From assembly GCA_017633195.1 (NCBI GenBank), contig JAGBPV010000083.1, positions 1 through 11,344 of the forward strand: a stretch of DNA of 11,344 nucleotides, written 5' to 3'. The stretch comes from a bacterium (GTDB lineage Bacteria > Bacillota_I > Bacilli_A > Mycoplasmatales > Mycoplasmoidaceae). A program made the position numbers and the translations under genes. Below the pieces are notes generated by a model. The model searched no databases, had not been told where the DNA came from, and saw only the letters and a program-made list of their open reading frames with translations. Of the stretch, positions 1 through 7,287 are shown in pieces (positions within the stretch are counted from its first letter, which is position 1; the number at the start of each line of letters is the position of its first letter).

Positions 1-905
1 GGTTGATTATTATTTAACAAACTTGGAGTTGAAATATTATAAAGTAATTTAGGATTTATACAATAATAATTACTTAAAATATTTTTTAAACTTAAATTAA
101 CACTCATATTAACACTATTTGCATATAAAGGATTTCAAGTTTGAAAATAAGGACCACAACTTGCTAAATATCGATCTAATTGACTAACATTATTTACTAT
201 ATAAGTTTGATTAAGGTTTAAGTTAGATGTATTTAAATCTAAAAATAAGTTGTTTTTATTAATAGTAACTAACATATTTTGAAAGACAGATAAAGCATTA
301 ATTACACTGTTAGTTTTAAATAATTTAACATTAGAAAAAGATTTAAAATTAAATTGTGGATTTGCAAAATTAAATTGATTATTTAAACTTAAAAAATCTC
401 CAATAGTTTGATACCAATTACATGCATGTAATAATAAATCTGGAATCTTAATTACAGCATTATTTAAAAAATTACTAATAAAATCATTAACATTTAAGTT
501 CAAATTTATTAATTGAGTTAAATTAATATTATTTGTGTAGTTATTAAAATAATTAATTTTATTAAAGTTAATATTATATGTAATATTTGGATTTGAAATA
601 TTTGTAGTAAAATGATAAATTCACTTTACAGGAGTGAAGAAAAAAACTCCACTATACATATTTGCATAATATATATTGGAGCTTGTATTCAAATTGCTTG
701 TATTAATATTTACACTTAAAATTGTGTTTGGTTGATTTAAATTAAAATCACTTAAATAATTTTTATTAAAGTTTAATAAATCATTATTAATAAATGATTG
801 CTCAGTTTTGTTTTTATTATAAAGATGATAAGAAGTTAAAGTAATAGTATTTGTATTATAAGGAGAAAATACTAAACTAACTAAGCAAATTCTTAATAAA
901 CTCAT
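1..905 (-). CDS. Large Asn-rich, possibly exported hypothetical protein (C-terminus beyond left edge)
   Basis: I do not recognise this protein. The frame is open from ATG 905 to the window edge, about 301 codons, provided UGA at 623-621 and 137-135 is read as Trp; one UGG Trp codon also occurs (in HACNWYQT). The N-terminus, MSLLRICLVSLVFSP, is hydrophobic with one Arg and could be a short signal peptide or anchor. The Cys at position 7 is too close to the start and lacks a proper lipobox, so a lipoprotein is not supported. The rest is rich in Asn, Leu, Ile, Ser and Thr, with no further clear membrane helix, which fits an extracellular or surface protein. No good Shine-Dalgarno sequence precedes ATG 905. 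A second start-like ATG lies at 957 in another frame but ends at a TAG after 12 codons. The gene follows the rpmF terminator, so it probably has its own promoter. Role unknown. Confidence 0.7.
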
Positions 906-918
906 TATTAATAATTTA

Positions 919-957
919 CTATAAACTTAAGACAAAAACACAAGAAAATTTCTTCAT
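919..957 (-). other. 12-codon upstream reading frame resembling a signal-peptide start
   Basis: ATG at 957 opens MKKFSCVFVLSL and ends at TAG 921-919, directly followed by TAA. It looks like the start of a secretion signal and lies 14 nt upstream of the ATG of the large exported-like gene, one frame away. It could be a leader peptide, the remnant of an older N-terminus separated by an indel, or chance. No Shine-Dalgarno sequence is visible before it. Its start codon lies inside the 953-974 palindrome. Confidence 0.25.
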
Positions 958-974
958 TCTATATATAGAATGAA
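953..974. repeat. 22-bp perfect palindrome
   Basis: The arms TTCATTCT (953-960) and AGAATGAA (967-974) flank the self-complementary centre ATATAT, giving 11 of 11 matched pairs. It lies between the rpmF terminator and the left-edge gene. It could be an operator or the stem of a second hairpin, but no T-tract follows it on the minus strand. In DNA this AT-rich a palindrome of this length can arise by chance. Confidence 0.45.
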
Positions 975-1011
975 ATATAAAAATGAAGGTAGTAAACCTT
1001 CATTATTTTTT
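975..1011 (-). terminator. Rho-independent terminator after rpmF
   Basis: A 9-bp stem, AATGAAGGT (982-990) with ACCTTCATT (996-1004), encloses a 5-nt loop. On the minus strand it is followed by a T-rich run (TTTATATTT), and it lies 27 nt beyond the rpmF stop codon, so it probably ends the rpsB-to-rpmF transcription unit. A run of six T (1006-1011) on the other side means it could also work on the plus strand, although no plus-strand gene ends here. Confidence 0.75.
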
Positions 1012-1030
1012 ATATAAATCAAGAAAATAA

Positions 1031-1207
1031 TTATTTGTTTGCAATTATTTGTTTATTTCTATAATATCCACAATAAGGACAAACAATATGTGATTTTATA
1101 AGTTTATCACAATGGTTACAGCGAGACACCAATACTTGATCTAAATGATGGTGACTTCTTCTTTTATTTTTTCTTGCTTTACTAACTCTTCTTTGTTGAA
1201 CAGCCAT
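1031..1207 (-). CDS. rpmF: 50S ribosomal protein L32
   Basis: A 58-aa protein of normal length for L32, a zinc-ribbon protein of the large ribosomal subunit. The N-terminus MAVQQRRVSKARKNKRRSHH matches the basic L32 start (family form AVPKRRtSksRkrkRRsH). Two CxxC pairs, C30/C33 and C43/C46 (CNHC and CPYC), form the zinc site, so this is the zinc-binding paralogue type. An AAGGAAAT Shine-Dalgarno sequence precedes the ATG. The gene lies 61 nt after the 196-aa membrane protein gene and just ahead of a terminator, so it is likely last in the operon, perhaps also with its own promoter. rpmF next to lipid genes is common elsewhere (the plsX-rpmF pair), but here the neighbour is the cdsA region. 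It needs no UGA-Trp. Confidence 0.97.
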   Translation of the reverse strand: MAVQQRRVSKARKNKRRSHHHLDQVLVSRCNHCDKLIKSHIVCPYCGYYRNKQIIANK

Positions 1208-1220
1208 CGTGTTATTTCCT

Positions 1221-1242
1221 TATTATTAATGTATTAATAATA
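1221..1242. repeat. Inverted repeat (10-bp arms, 2-nt centre) upstream of rpmF
   Basis: The arms TATTATTAAT (1221-1230) and ATTAATAATA (1233-1242) are exact inverted copies around GT. On the minus strand the repeat ends directly against the AAGGAAAT Shine-Dalgarno sequence of rpmF. It overlaps a possible -10 (TATTAT) that has a TTGTTT-like -35 about 18 bp upstream. It may be an operator or a weak leader hairpin. With only A/T in the arms, chance is a real alternative. Confidence 0.35.
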
Positions 1243-1268
1243 TCATATATTTATTTTTTAAAACAAAA

Positions 1269-1859
1269 TTAATTTTTATTTTGTGCTTCAATAGAAGAAT
1301 TTGGTTCTTCAATTACAATATTTTCTGGTGTTTTTATATTGCTGTTATTTGTTTCATTGGTATTTGATAAAGTTTTATTAATATTATTATTTGTGTTTGA
1401 ATTATCTCAAATAATATTTTTATCAAAGAATTCTTCTTTAAACTTCTTTCAATCTTTTCTTAAATCACTAAAGAATCAAATGTTAAATACTAATGGAATT
1501 GATAATGCATAAATTCAAAAAATTTTCAAGTTATTAAAAGTCCCAAAAAACTTTCTTAACTTATTACTTACTACTGCTGCTTGTAAAATTAAAATAATAT
1601 CAATTAATCAATATAAACCAAATAAACAAAAACAAACAATACTAGAACTAACTTCAGGATTTAATACTACATGGTCTTTTTCGTGAGTTAATCCTACACC
1701 AATTAGAACAATTGCAATAATAAAAAAACAATTACAAAATACACTTGAAACTAAACCAAGAAAATAAACTTTTGATAAATTAATAATTTTATTAATAAAT
1801 TGTTTCTTTGTAAAAATGACTAAATCTTTTGTCTTTTCTTCATTTTGATTTTCAGACAT
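1269..1859 (-). CDS. Hypothetical three-helix membrane protein with Asn-rich tail
   Basis: A 196-aa protein I do not recognise. I chose ATG 1859 rather than ATG 1865 because the Shine-Dalgarno AGAGG (1872-1868) is 8 nt from the former and only 2 nt from the latter. The start is charged and soluble (residues 1-28). Likely membrane helices are 32-57, 72-96 and 113-130. Basic stretches (NKLRK at 99-103, RKDWKKFKEE at 134-143) follow the second and third helices, and the tail (150-196) is disordered, rich in Asn and acidic residues. UGA-Trp occurs at 84, 115, 128, 137 and 151. The Shine-Dalgarno sequence sits directly behind the cdsA stop, so it is probably co-transcribed and coupled with cdsA. 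It occupies the slot held by dxr in many bacteria but shows no resemblance to that soluble enzyme. Confidence 0.85.
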
Positions 1860-1872
1860 TTTCATATCCTCT

Positions 1873-2990
1873 TTAATTCTTTATAAACGGAAACAATGGT
1901 GCAACTTCTGGATTAATTGCAAAACTAATCACTTGATACAAACCAAAAAAGATAATTGTAAAAATAAAACTATCAATTCGGTCTAAAATTCCACCATGTC
2001 CAGGTAAATAATTAGCATAATCTTTAATTTTATTCTTTCTTTTAAAAAAACTAAAAAATAAATCTCCTGCAATACTTATTCAACCAATTATAAAACCAAA
2101 TAATAATAGCATTAAAAAATAAACTCAAAGATATTTATATGCTGTTAAATGTAATAGTGTTACTCCAAACAAATTTCCTTGGATATTGTTATTAATAATT
2201 ACAACATTAAAATTATTAATTTCTTTGCTTTGATCAATTTGATAAAACGCTCCAACAATTAGAATAAAGATCATTCCTGATATGATTCCAGCAACTGCTC
2301 CTTCTCAAGTTTTTTTGGGACTAATAATTTTAGCCATTTTATGTTTTCCAATTTTTCTACCAATCAAATAAGCAAATGAGTCATTACATATTACAGGAAT
2401 TCAAATAATAAAAATTGCTGTTCAAGTATGTAATAACATAATAAAATTAAAAAATGAATAAGATTATGCAAAAAAATTTGTGATTTACTAAATTGTTTGA
2501 AATTAATTCATTCACAAATAAACAATAAAAATCCACCTAAAAAAAATCCTGCTAGTTCTATATAACCAAAATCCCTTGCTAAAATATGAAATGCTAGATG
2601 ATAATAGCTCATATAATCAAAATAAAACAAAAATACTGGACCATAACTTAAAACAATTGCTGAAATTATATAAATACTAAAATATCATAATTGTTTTTTA
2701 TTTTTATACATTACATTAAAATTTTCATGAATAATAGCAATTAAAACAAACATACCAATGAATAAGTATGCTCATCCAAATCCTAATTGTTCATGAATAT
2801 TAAAATTATTAAAACCAAAAAGATTCAAACTACTTGCACCAATGAACAAAAAAAGAACAATAAAACTTACTAATACAATCGAAGTTAGAATTCGATTAAT
2901 TAATGCCTTATTGTTATCTTGCTTATCATTAGAATTTTTATTTTTTATGAAGAGATTATTTTGGTGAAAAATTACATTATTTTGTTTCAT
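1873..2990 (-). CDS. cdsA: Phosphatidate cytidylyltransferase, split by a -1 frame change
   Basis: CdsA makes CDP-diacylglycerol from CTP and phosphatidic acid at the membrane, the entry step for phosphatidylglycerol and cardiolipin. The C-terminal half carries the family signature: [20 protein letters not shown] followed by GILDRIDS, encoded at about 2057-1963. Upstream lie [16 protein letters not shown] and SPKKTWEG, also conserved. The N-terminal half is several membrane helices. ATG 2990 has a good AGGTGG Shine-Dalgarno sequence and overlaps the end of uppS by 14 nt. The frame opened at 2990 stops at 2393-2391 after 199 aa; the signature-bearing half is in the -1 frame and reaches TAA 1875-1873. 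One added T in the T6 run at 2454-2449, or a -1 shift there, restores a single 372-aa protein. The cause may be assembly error, transcript slippage, programmed frameshifting or real decay; essentiality argues against decay. Confidence 0.9.
2448..2454 (-). promoter_or_regulatory. U UUU UUA slippery heptamer at the cdsA frame junction
   Basis: In the upstream cdsA frame the codons read CAT TTT TTA, so the heptamer T TTT TTA is in the X XXY YYZ phase used for -1 ribosomal frameshifting. It is the same heptamer as the HIV-1 gag-pol site. Slipping back one base makes the next codon AAT (2448-2446) and gives [18 protein letters not shown], which runs straight into the conserved CdsA half. The new frame is closed just upstream (TAA 2467-2465) and the old frame closes at 2391, so the shift must occur within about 70 nt, and the heptamer is in that interval. 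Whether it is functional is inference. Confidence 0.45.
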
Positions 2991-3675
2991 GACTATATCC
3001 ACCTTTACGGATATCTCTTTTAAAATATTCTTCAAGATTTTTTTGAAAAATATCAATTGTATAATCAGGAAATTTTGTTGGTTCAAAAATAAGTTCACTA
3101 TAAGATAATAAGAACAATAAATAATTGCTAATTCTTTGTTCTCCACTTGTTCTTATTAATAAATCTACATCTGGTAAATTTGATGTTAATAATGCTTTTC
3201 TAAAATTTTGTTCATTAACTTCAATATGATTATCTTGTAAGACTTTAGCAGCATGAATAATATCTTGAATTCCACCATAATTAAAAACAAAATTAATAAT
3301 TAATCCTGTATTATTCTTAGTAAGATTTTGTAATTCTTTTAATTGATTAATTAATCTTATATCTAATTTATCTTCAAATCCAGTTCATTGAAACTTTAAA
3401 TTTGATTCAATAAAATCTTTTTTATAATCATTTAAATATTTTTTTAAGTAATTAAATAAATAAGTAATTTCATCAAGATCACGTTTTCAATTTTCAAGTG
3501 AAAATAAATAGAAACTTAAACAAAGTATTCTTTTATCATCTTTTAAATAATCAATCAATTCTTTTAATCTTTTTACACCAGCTTTATGTCCATAGGTTCT
3601 TGGCTTATTTCTTAACTTTGCTCATCTACCATTACCATCAACAATAAATGCAATATGTAATTTATGATCAAGCAT
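2977..3675 (-). CDS. uppS: Undecaprenyl diphosphate synthase (cis-prenyltransferase)
   Basis: A 232-aa protein of normal length for UppS, which adds isopentenyl units in cis to farnesyl diphosphate to make C55 undecaprenyl diphosphate at the membrane surface. Family motifs are in order: DGNGRWA (13-19, catalytic Asp13), RxxGHxxG (26-33), SFYLFSLENWKR (54-65), NYGG (132-135) and PDVDLLIRTSGEQRISN (168-184). The usual Met before DGNGRWA is Val12. Trp18, Trp63 and Trp97 are UGA codons. It starts 3 nt after the frr stop with no strong Shine-Dalgarno sequence, which suggests translational coupling, and it overlaps cdsA by 14 nt. Mollicutes lack peptidoglycan, so the lipid product presumably carries other sugars or has a membrane role. 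Confidence 0.96.
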
Positions 3676-3678
3676 ATC

Positions 3679-4233
3679 TTAGATTGTTAATAATTCTTTT
3701 TCTTTAGCTTTGTATAAAGCATCAATTTCATTATTAATGTCTTTTGTAACTTGGTCTAAATCTTTTTCTTGCTTTTTAATAAGATCTTCACTAACAGAAT
3801 CATCAGCTTTGATTTTTGCTTGAATTTTTTTTCTAATATCTCTAACTTCTGATTTAGTTTTTTCTACTGTTAATTTAATATTTTTTACAGCAAGTTTTCT
3901 AGTTTCTTCTGTTGGTTGAGGAACATTAATAATAATTAAATCTCCATTAACGATTGGTGTAAAACCCATATTTCTTGCATTAATTTCAGTAACAATTGCT
4001 TTTATTAAACTAGTATCATAAGGTTTAATGCTAATTTTTCTAGGTTCTGGACTTGAAATATTTGCTAATTGATTTAATGGGGTTTTTGTACCATAACTAT
4101 CAACTTTTAAATCATAAAAAATAGTAGGATTTGCTCTTCCAGTTCTTACTTTTTGAAATTCACTATTCATTCAAGAAATTTTTTTGTTTGCTTGTTCAGT
4201 AAACTCTTTTTTTAACAAATTTCATTCTGCCAT
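3679..4233 (-). CDS. frr: Ribosome recycling factor
   Basis: A 184-aa protein against the usual ~185, complete. RRF works with EF-G in the cytoplasm to split post-termination ribosomes. The start MAEWNLLKKEF includes a UGA-Trp at position 4, and a second UGA-Trp is at 21, so reading with the standard code would wrongly begin the protein at Met22. The conserved VRTGRANP lies at 29-36, and the helical second half, rich in Lys and Glu, includes EVRDIRKKIQAK. ATG 4233 lies 2 nt after the pyrH stop, and the stop is 3 nt before uppS, a compact operon arrangement. Confidence 0.97.
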
Positions 4234-4235
4234 AA

Positions 4236-4958
4236 TTAATCCTTTATCACACTAAATTTATTTTTTTTATTAATTACATCAAGTATTGCATTATCTTTCA
4301 AAATATCAAAAACTCTAATTTCTAAATTTGCTTGTTTTAGTAAGAAAAATGCTGTTTGATCCATTACTTTTAGTTCTTTTTGAATAACTTCATCATAACT
4401 TAACTTATTTAAAAAAGTTGCATCATTAAATATGTTTGGATCTTTATCATAAACTCCATCACATCCATTTTTACCAAATAAAACTAAATCACAGTTTAAT
4501 TCTACTGCTCTTAGTGCAGCAGCAGTATCTGTACTAAAATTTGGTTCTGAAGTTCCTCCAGAAAATATTAAAACATGATCATTATAATCATCTCTCATAT
4601 TTTCTAAGTTAATATTATTTGCAACACTTAATACTTCTAAAGCACTATATAATTTACATTTCATATGGAAATTTTTAATTATTTTTCTTAAAGCAACACC
4701 ATTAATAATTGTTGCAAGCATTCCCATATAATCTCCAGTTTGATCATCTAAATCAATCTCTTTAGCGATCTTGCCACGATAAATATTTCCACCACCAACA
4801 ACAATTGCAATTTGGTAGTTTTGTTCATATAGTATATTAATTTGTTTTATTAAGTTAAAAATAGTGGTTTTATCAAAAATACTACTATTAGAATGTGATT
4901 TTAAAGCTTCACCACTAATCTTGATTAAGATTCTTTTTTTTCCACTATTGTTATGCAT
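4236..4958 (-). CDS. pyrH: Uridylate kinase (UMP kinase)
   Basis: A 240-aa protein of normal length for the bacterial hexameric UMP kinase, which phosphorylates UMP to UDP with ATP. Motifs of the amino-acid-kinase fold are in order: KISGEAL (13-19), VVGGGNIYRG (53-62), TGDYMGMLAT (74-83), FSTDTAAALRAVE (141-153) and GVYDKDP (168-174). The start at 4958 gives MHNNSGKKRILIKISGEAL with the N-terminal strand at the expected place. It contains no Trp. The gene lies 13 nt after tsf and 2 nt before frr. No strong Shine-Dalgarno sequence is visible, so coupling to tsf translation is likely. Confidence 0.97.
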   Translation of the reverse strand: MHNNSGKKRILIKISGEALKSHSNSSIFDKTTIFNLIKQINILYEQNYQIAIVVGGGNIYRGKIAKEIDLDDQTGDYMGMLATIINGVALRKIIKNFHMKCKLYSALEVLSVANNINLENMRDDYNDHVLIFSGGTSEPNFSTDTAAALRAVELNCDLVLFGKNGCDGVYDKDPNIFNDATFLNKLSYDEVIQKELKVMDQTAFFLLKQANLEIRVFDILKDNAILDVINKKNKFSVIKD

Positions 4959-4971
4959 AAATATATCTAAA

Positions 4972-5859
4972 TTATTTTCTCATTTGTTTGTTAACTTCTT
5001 CTACAAAGTTGTCTTCTTTCTTTTGAATTCCTTCTCCAACTTCATAACGAACAAACTTTAAAACTTCTAGTTTATGTTCTTGCAAATATTGTCCAACTTT
5101 AACTTCTGGATTAGTGATTAAAAATTCATTAACTAAACAAATTTCTTCTAATTCTTTGTTTAATCTTCCTTTAGCAATATTTTGAGCCATATTTGCTGGT
5201 TTACCTTCTTCAATGGTCTTTTTCAAAATGGTGTCAAATTCTTGTTCTAATCACTTTTCATCTAAGTGTTCTTTATCTACAGCAACAGGATTATTTGCAA
5301 CAATATTCATCATAATATTTTTTACAACATCATGTTCATTATTTCCTTTGAATAATGCAATTGCAGCAACTCTTTTATTTGCATGTGTATAACCACTTAC
5401 AAATTCATTTCTACCTGCTTCTAATATTTCAAATCTTCTAATACTAATTTTTTCACCAATTCTTGCAGTTAATTCATTTAACTTTTCTTCAATAGTTAAT
5501 TGTTCATTACCATAATTAGATTCATTAAATTCTTGAACTGTTTTTGGTTTATTTTTTAAAATTAATCTTAATAATTCATCAACAGTTTTAGTAAAGTTAT
5601 CATTTTTAGCAACAAAATCAGTTTGAGAATTTACTTCAATTAATGCACCAATTTCATCTCTTTCACTAAAAAACTTTACTGCTCCTTCAGCAGCAATTGC
5701 ACCTTGCTTCTTTGCAGCTTTGATTTTTCCTTTTTCTTTTAATCATTTTACTGCTTCATCAAAGTTATTATTTGTTGCTATTAATGCATCTCTACAATCT
5801 GCAAAACCAGCAAAAGTTGCATTTCTTAATTCAACTAATGTCTTTTTATCTACTTGCAT
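4972..5859 (-). CDS. tsf: Translation elongation factor Ts
   Basis: A 295-aa protein, the typical EF-Ts length. EF-Ts exchanges GDP for GTP on EF-Tu. The N-terminal UBA-like module is at 4-42 (LVELRNATFAGFADCRDAL, with the usual TGAGMMDC changed to TFAGFADC), and the EF-Tu-contacting signature TDFVAKN is at 80-86, followed by two core subdomains. UGA-Trp occurs at position 39 (VKWL) and again in DEKWLEQEF. AAGGAAG upstream of ATG 5859 is a clear Shine-Dalgarno sequence. The gene is 70 nt downstream of rpsB, the classic rpsB-tsf pair. The 70-nt gap is AT-rich, and I see no terminator in it. Confidence 0.97.
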
Positions 5860-5929
5860 TACTTTCTTCCTTTTGATTTATTAATCTATATTTTAATTTT
5901 CTTTTATTTAATTTAAAAAAGTAATATTT

Positions 5930-6904
5930 TTATAAATTTTTGTTTTCAGTTTTTTGTTCTTGTTTAGAGAAATTTTTGTGATTAACCATGTTTTCAACTG
6001 TTTGATTTACTGGTTTTTTTTGAATTTCTGGTAGAACAATTTCATTATCTTGTTTACCAACAAATTTTAATTCTTCATTTCTAGCTTCAGCAATTGCATC
6101 TGCTAAAATTGTAATTATTAAGGTTAATGATCTTATTGAAACATTATTGCATGGGATAATAAAATCAATGTTTGATGGATCTGCATTTGTATTTGCCAAA
6201 GCAATTACTGGAATATGCATTTTTTTTGCTTCTTTAATTGCATTTTGATCAGCAACTGGATCAATTACAACTAAAACATCTGGTAAAGAATTCATCATTC
6301 TAATACCACCAACAAATTTATTTAATCTTTCAGTTTCTCTTAAAATTCCAATTTGTTCTTTTTTAGTATATTTATCAATTTCACCAAATTTTTGTAAAGC
6401 AACGATTTCATTTAATCTTTTGATTGAATTGCTTAATGTTCTAAAATTAGTTAAAGTTCCACCTAATCATCTTTGAACTATATAATGTGATTGAGTTCTT
6501 TTTGCTTCTTCTTTAATAAGTTCTTTAATAAGATTATTTTTCTTTGTACCAACAAAAAGAATTGATCCACCGTTTTTTGCAATTTGACTTAAAAATTTAT
6601 ATGCTTGATTCAAAAATACAACAATTTTTGTTAAATCAATTACATAATTAGCACTATTATTATAAGGATTTACCCTCTTCTTATAGATAAAAGGCTTCAT
6701 TTTTGGATTTCAACGCTTTGTTGACATTCCAACTTGAATGCCTGCATCTAATAAAACTTGTGAACCTACTAATTTTCTAAGTTCAAGACCATTTATTGTT
6801 GAATTTGTATCTAAAGAGTCAGTATTAACTCCTTCAACTTTTGCAGCTTCTTTGTTTTCTTCTTCTAATTTAACAGCTGATTCAACATTATTATCTAATT
6901 CCAT
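5930..6904 (-). CDS. rpsB: 30S ribosomal protein S2 with acidic N-terminal extension
   Basis: A 324-aa protein; S2 is usually 230-260 aa. The S2 core is clear: GIQVGMSTKRWNPKMKPFIY at 55-74, LFVGTKK, QRWLGGTLTNFRTL, RLNKFVGGIRMMNSLPDVLV, and VIDPVADQNAIKEAKKMHIP followed by VIALANTNADPSNIDFIIP. The ~42-residue start (MELDNNVESAVKLEEENKEA and on) is additional and strongly acidic, and the last ~45 residues form a polar tail. The usual HFGH of the signature is QVGM here. Trp65 and the Trp of QRWLGG are UGA. GAGGT upstream of ATG 6904 is a good Shine-Dalgarno sequence and supports the long start. It is the first gene of the core operon. Confidence 0.97.
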
Positions 6905-6946
6905 TTATTTTTTTACCTCAAAATTATGTTTACACAATATTTTAAA

Positions 6947-6974
6947 ATTATAACAAAAAATATTAAATACAAAA
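6947..6974 (-). promoter_or_regulatory. Promoter of the rpsB operon (extended -10)
   Basis: Read on the minus strand, a perfect TATAAT (6952-6947) is preceded by TGT, forming the extended -10 TGTTATAAT. A TTTTGT-like -35 (6974-6969) lies 16 bp upstream. Transcription would begin near 6940, giving a leader of about 35 nt that contains the GAGGT Shine-Dalgarno sequence of rpsB. The -35 abuts the stop codon of the small upstream membrane gene (6977). Confidence 0.65.
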
Positions 6975-6976
6975 CA

Positions 6977-7243
6977 TTATTTGTATTCATGCCCTTTTTT
7001 ATTATTAATATTTTTTCTTTTTTTAAAAATAAATGTGTATAAAAATATTAAAAAACTAATAAGACTAATTGTTAAACTGCAAAAGAATAAAATCATATAT
7101 CATTCATAATAAAAATCATGATTTTGATGAAAAAGTGTTAAATAAAGAACTTTAAAAAAAGTTTTATCAAATAATAAAACAAATAAATTAATTAAAAATG
7201 TAACTATAAAAACAATTAAACTGATTTTTTTAAGAAATTGCAT
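6977..7243 (-). CDS. Hypothetical small two-helix membrane protein
   Basis: An 88-aa protein with no family I recognise. It starts MQFLKKISLIVFIVTF, with likely membrane helices at 7-25 and 49-73, a short His/Tyr-rich loop between them (FHQNHDFYYEWYM, Trp48 = UGA) and a very basic end (KKRKNINNKKGHEYK). By charge, both ends should be cytoplasmic. A GGTGGGAAG purine-rich Shine-Dalgarno sequence lies just upstream of ATG 7243. The gene ends 72 nt before the rpsB start, with the rpsB promoter in between, and is divergent from the secretion-like gene cluster 44 nt away. It might belong functionally to either side. Confidence 0.75.
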
Positions 7244-7287
7244 TTTTCTTCCCACCATTATCTTTTTTATTCGTATTTATATATGAG

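Noticed and set aside
135..503. Separate 122-aa gene within the left-edge gene
   Set aside because: It is in the same frame as the ATG at 905; the apparent breaks are UGA codons read as Trp, and its 'start' is an internal TTG.
2437..2439. Independent start of a 188-aa CdsA C-terminal protein at ATG 2439
   Set aside because: No ribosome site precedes it and the CdsA fold needs its N-terminal helices; kept only as a remote possibility.
2470..2476. Seven-A run as the site of the cdsA frame break
   Set aside because: Adding a base here brings the frame into the TAA at 2467-2465, and removing one leads to another stop soon after, so only the run at 2449-2454 restores the gene.
4864..5061. Plus-strand 65-codon open frame opposite pyrH/tsf
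   Set aside because: It lies antisense within two certain genes, has no ribosome site and resembles no protein; it is a shadow frame.
5860..5929. Terminator or promoter between rpsB and tsf
   Set aside because: The gap is AT-rich but shows no GC-containing stem or convincing -35/-10 pair apart from the tsf Shine-Dalgarno sequence.
6738..6953. Plus-strand 71-codon open frame opposite the start of rpsB
   Set aside because: It is antisense to the rpsB N-terminus and its promoter; Ser/Phe-rich composition is typical of a reversed acidic/Lys-rich coding strand.
7283..7285. ATG at 7283 as start of the first plus-strand gene
   Set aside because: Its frame reaches TAA after eight codons; ATG 7288 opens the 105-aa frame.
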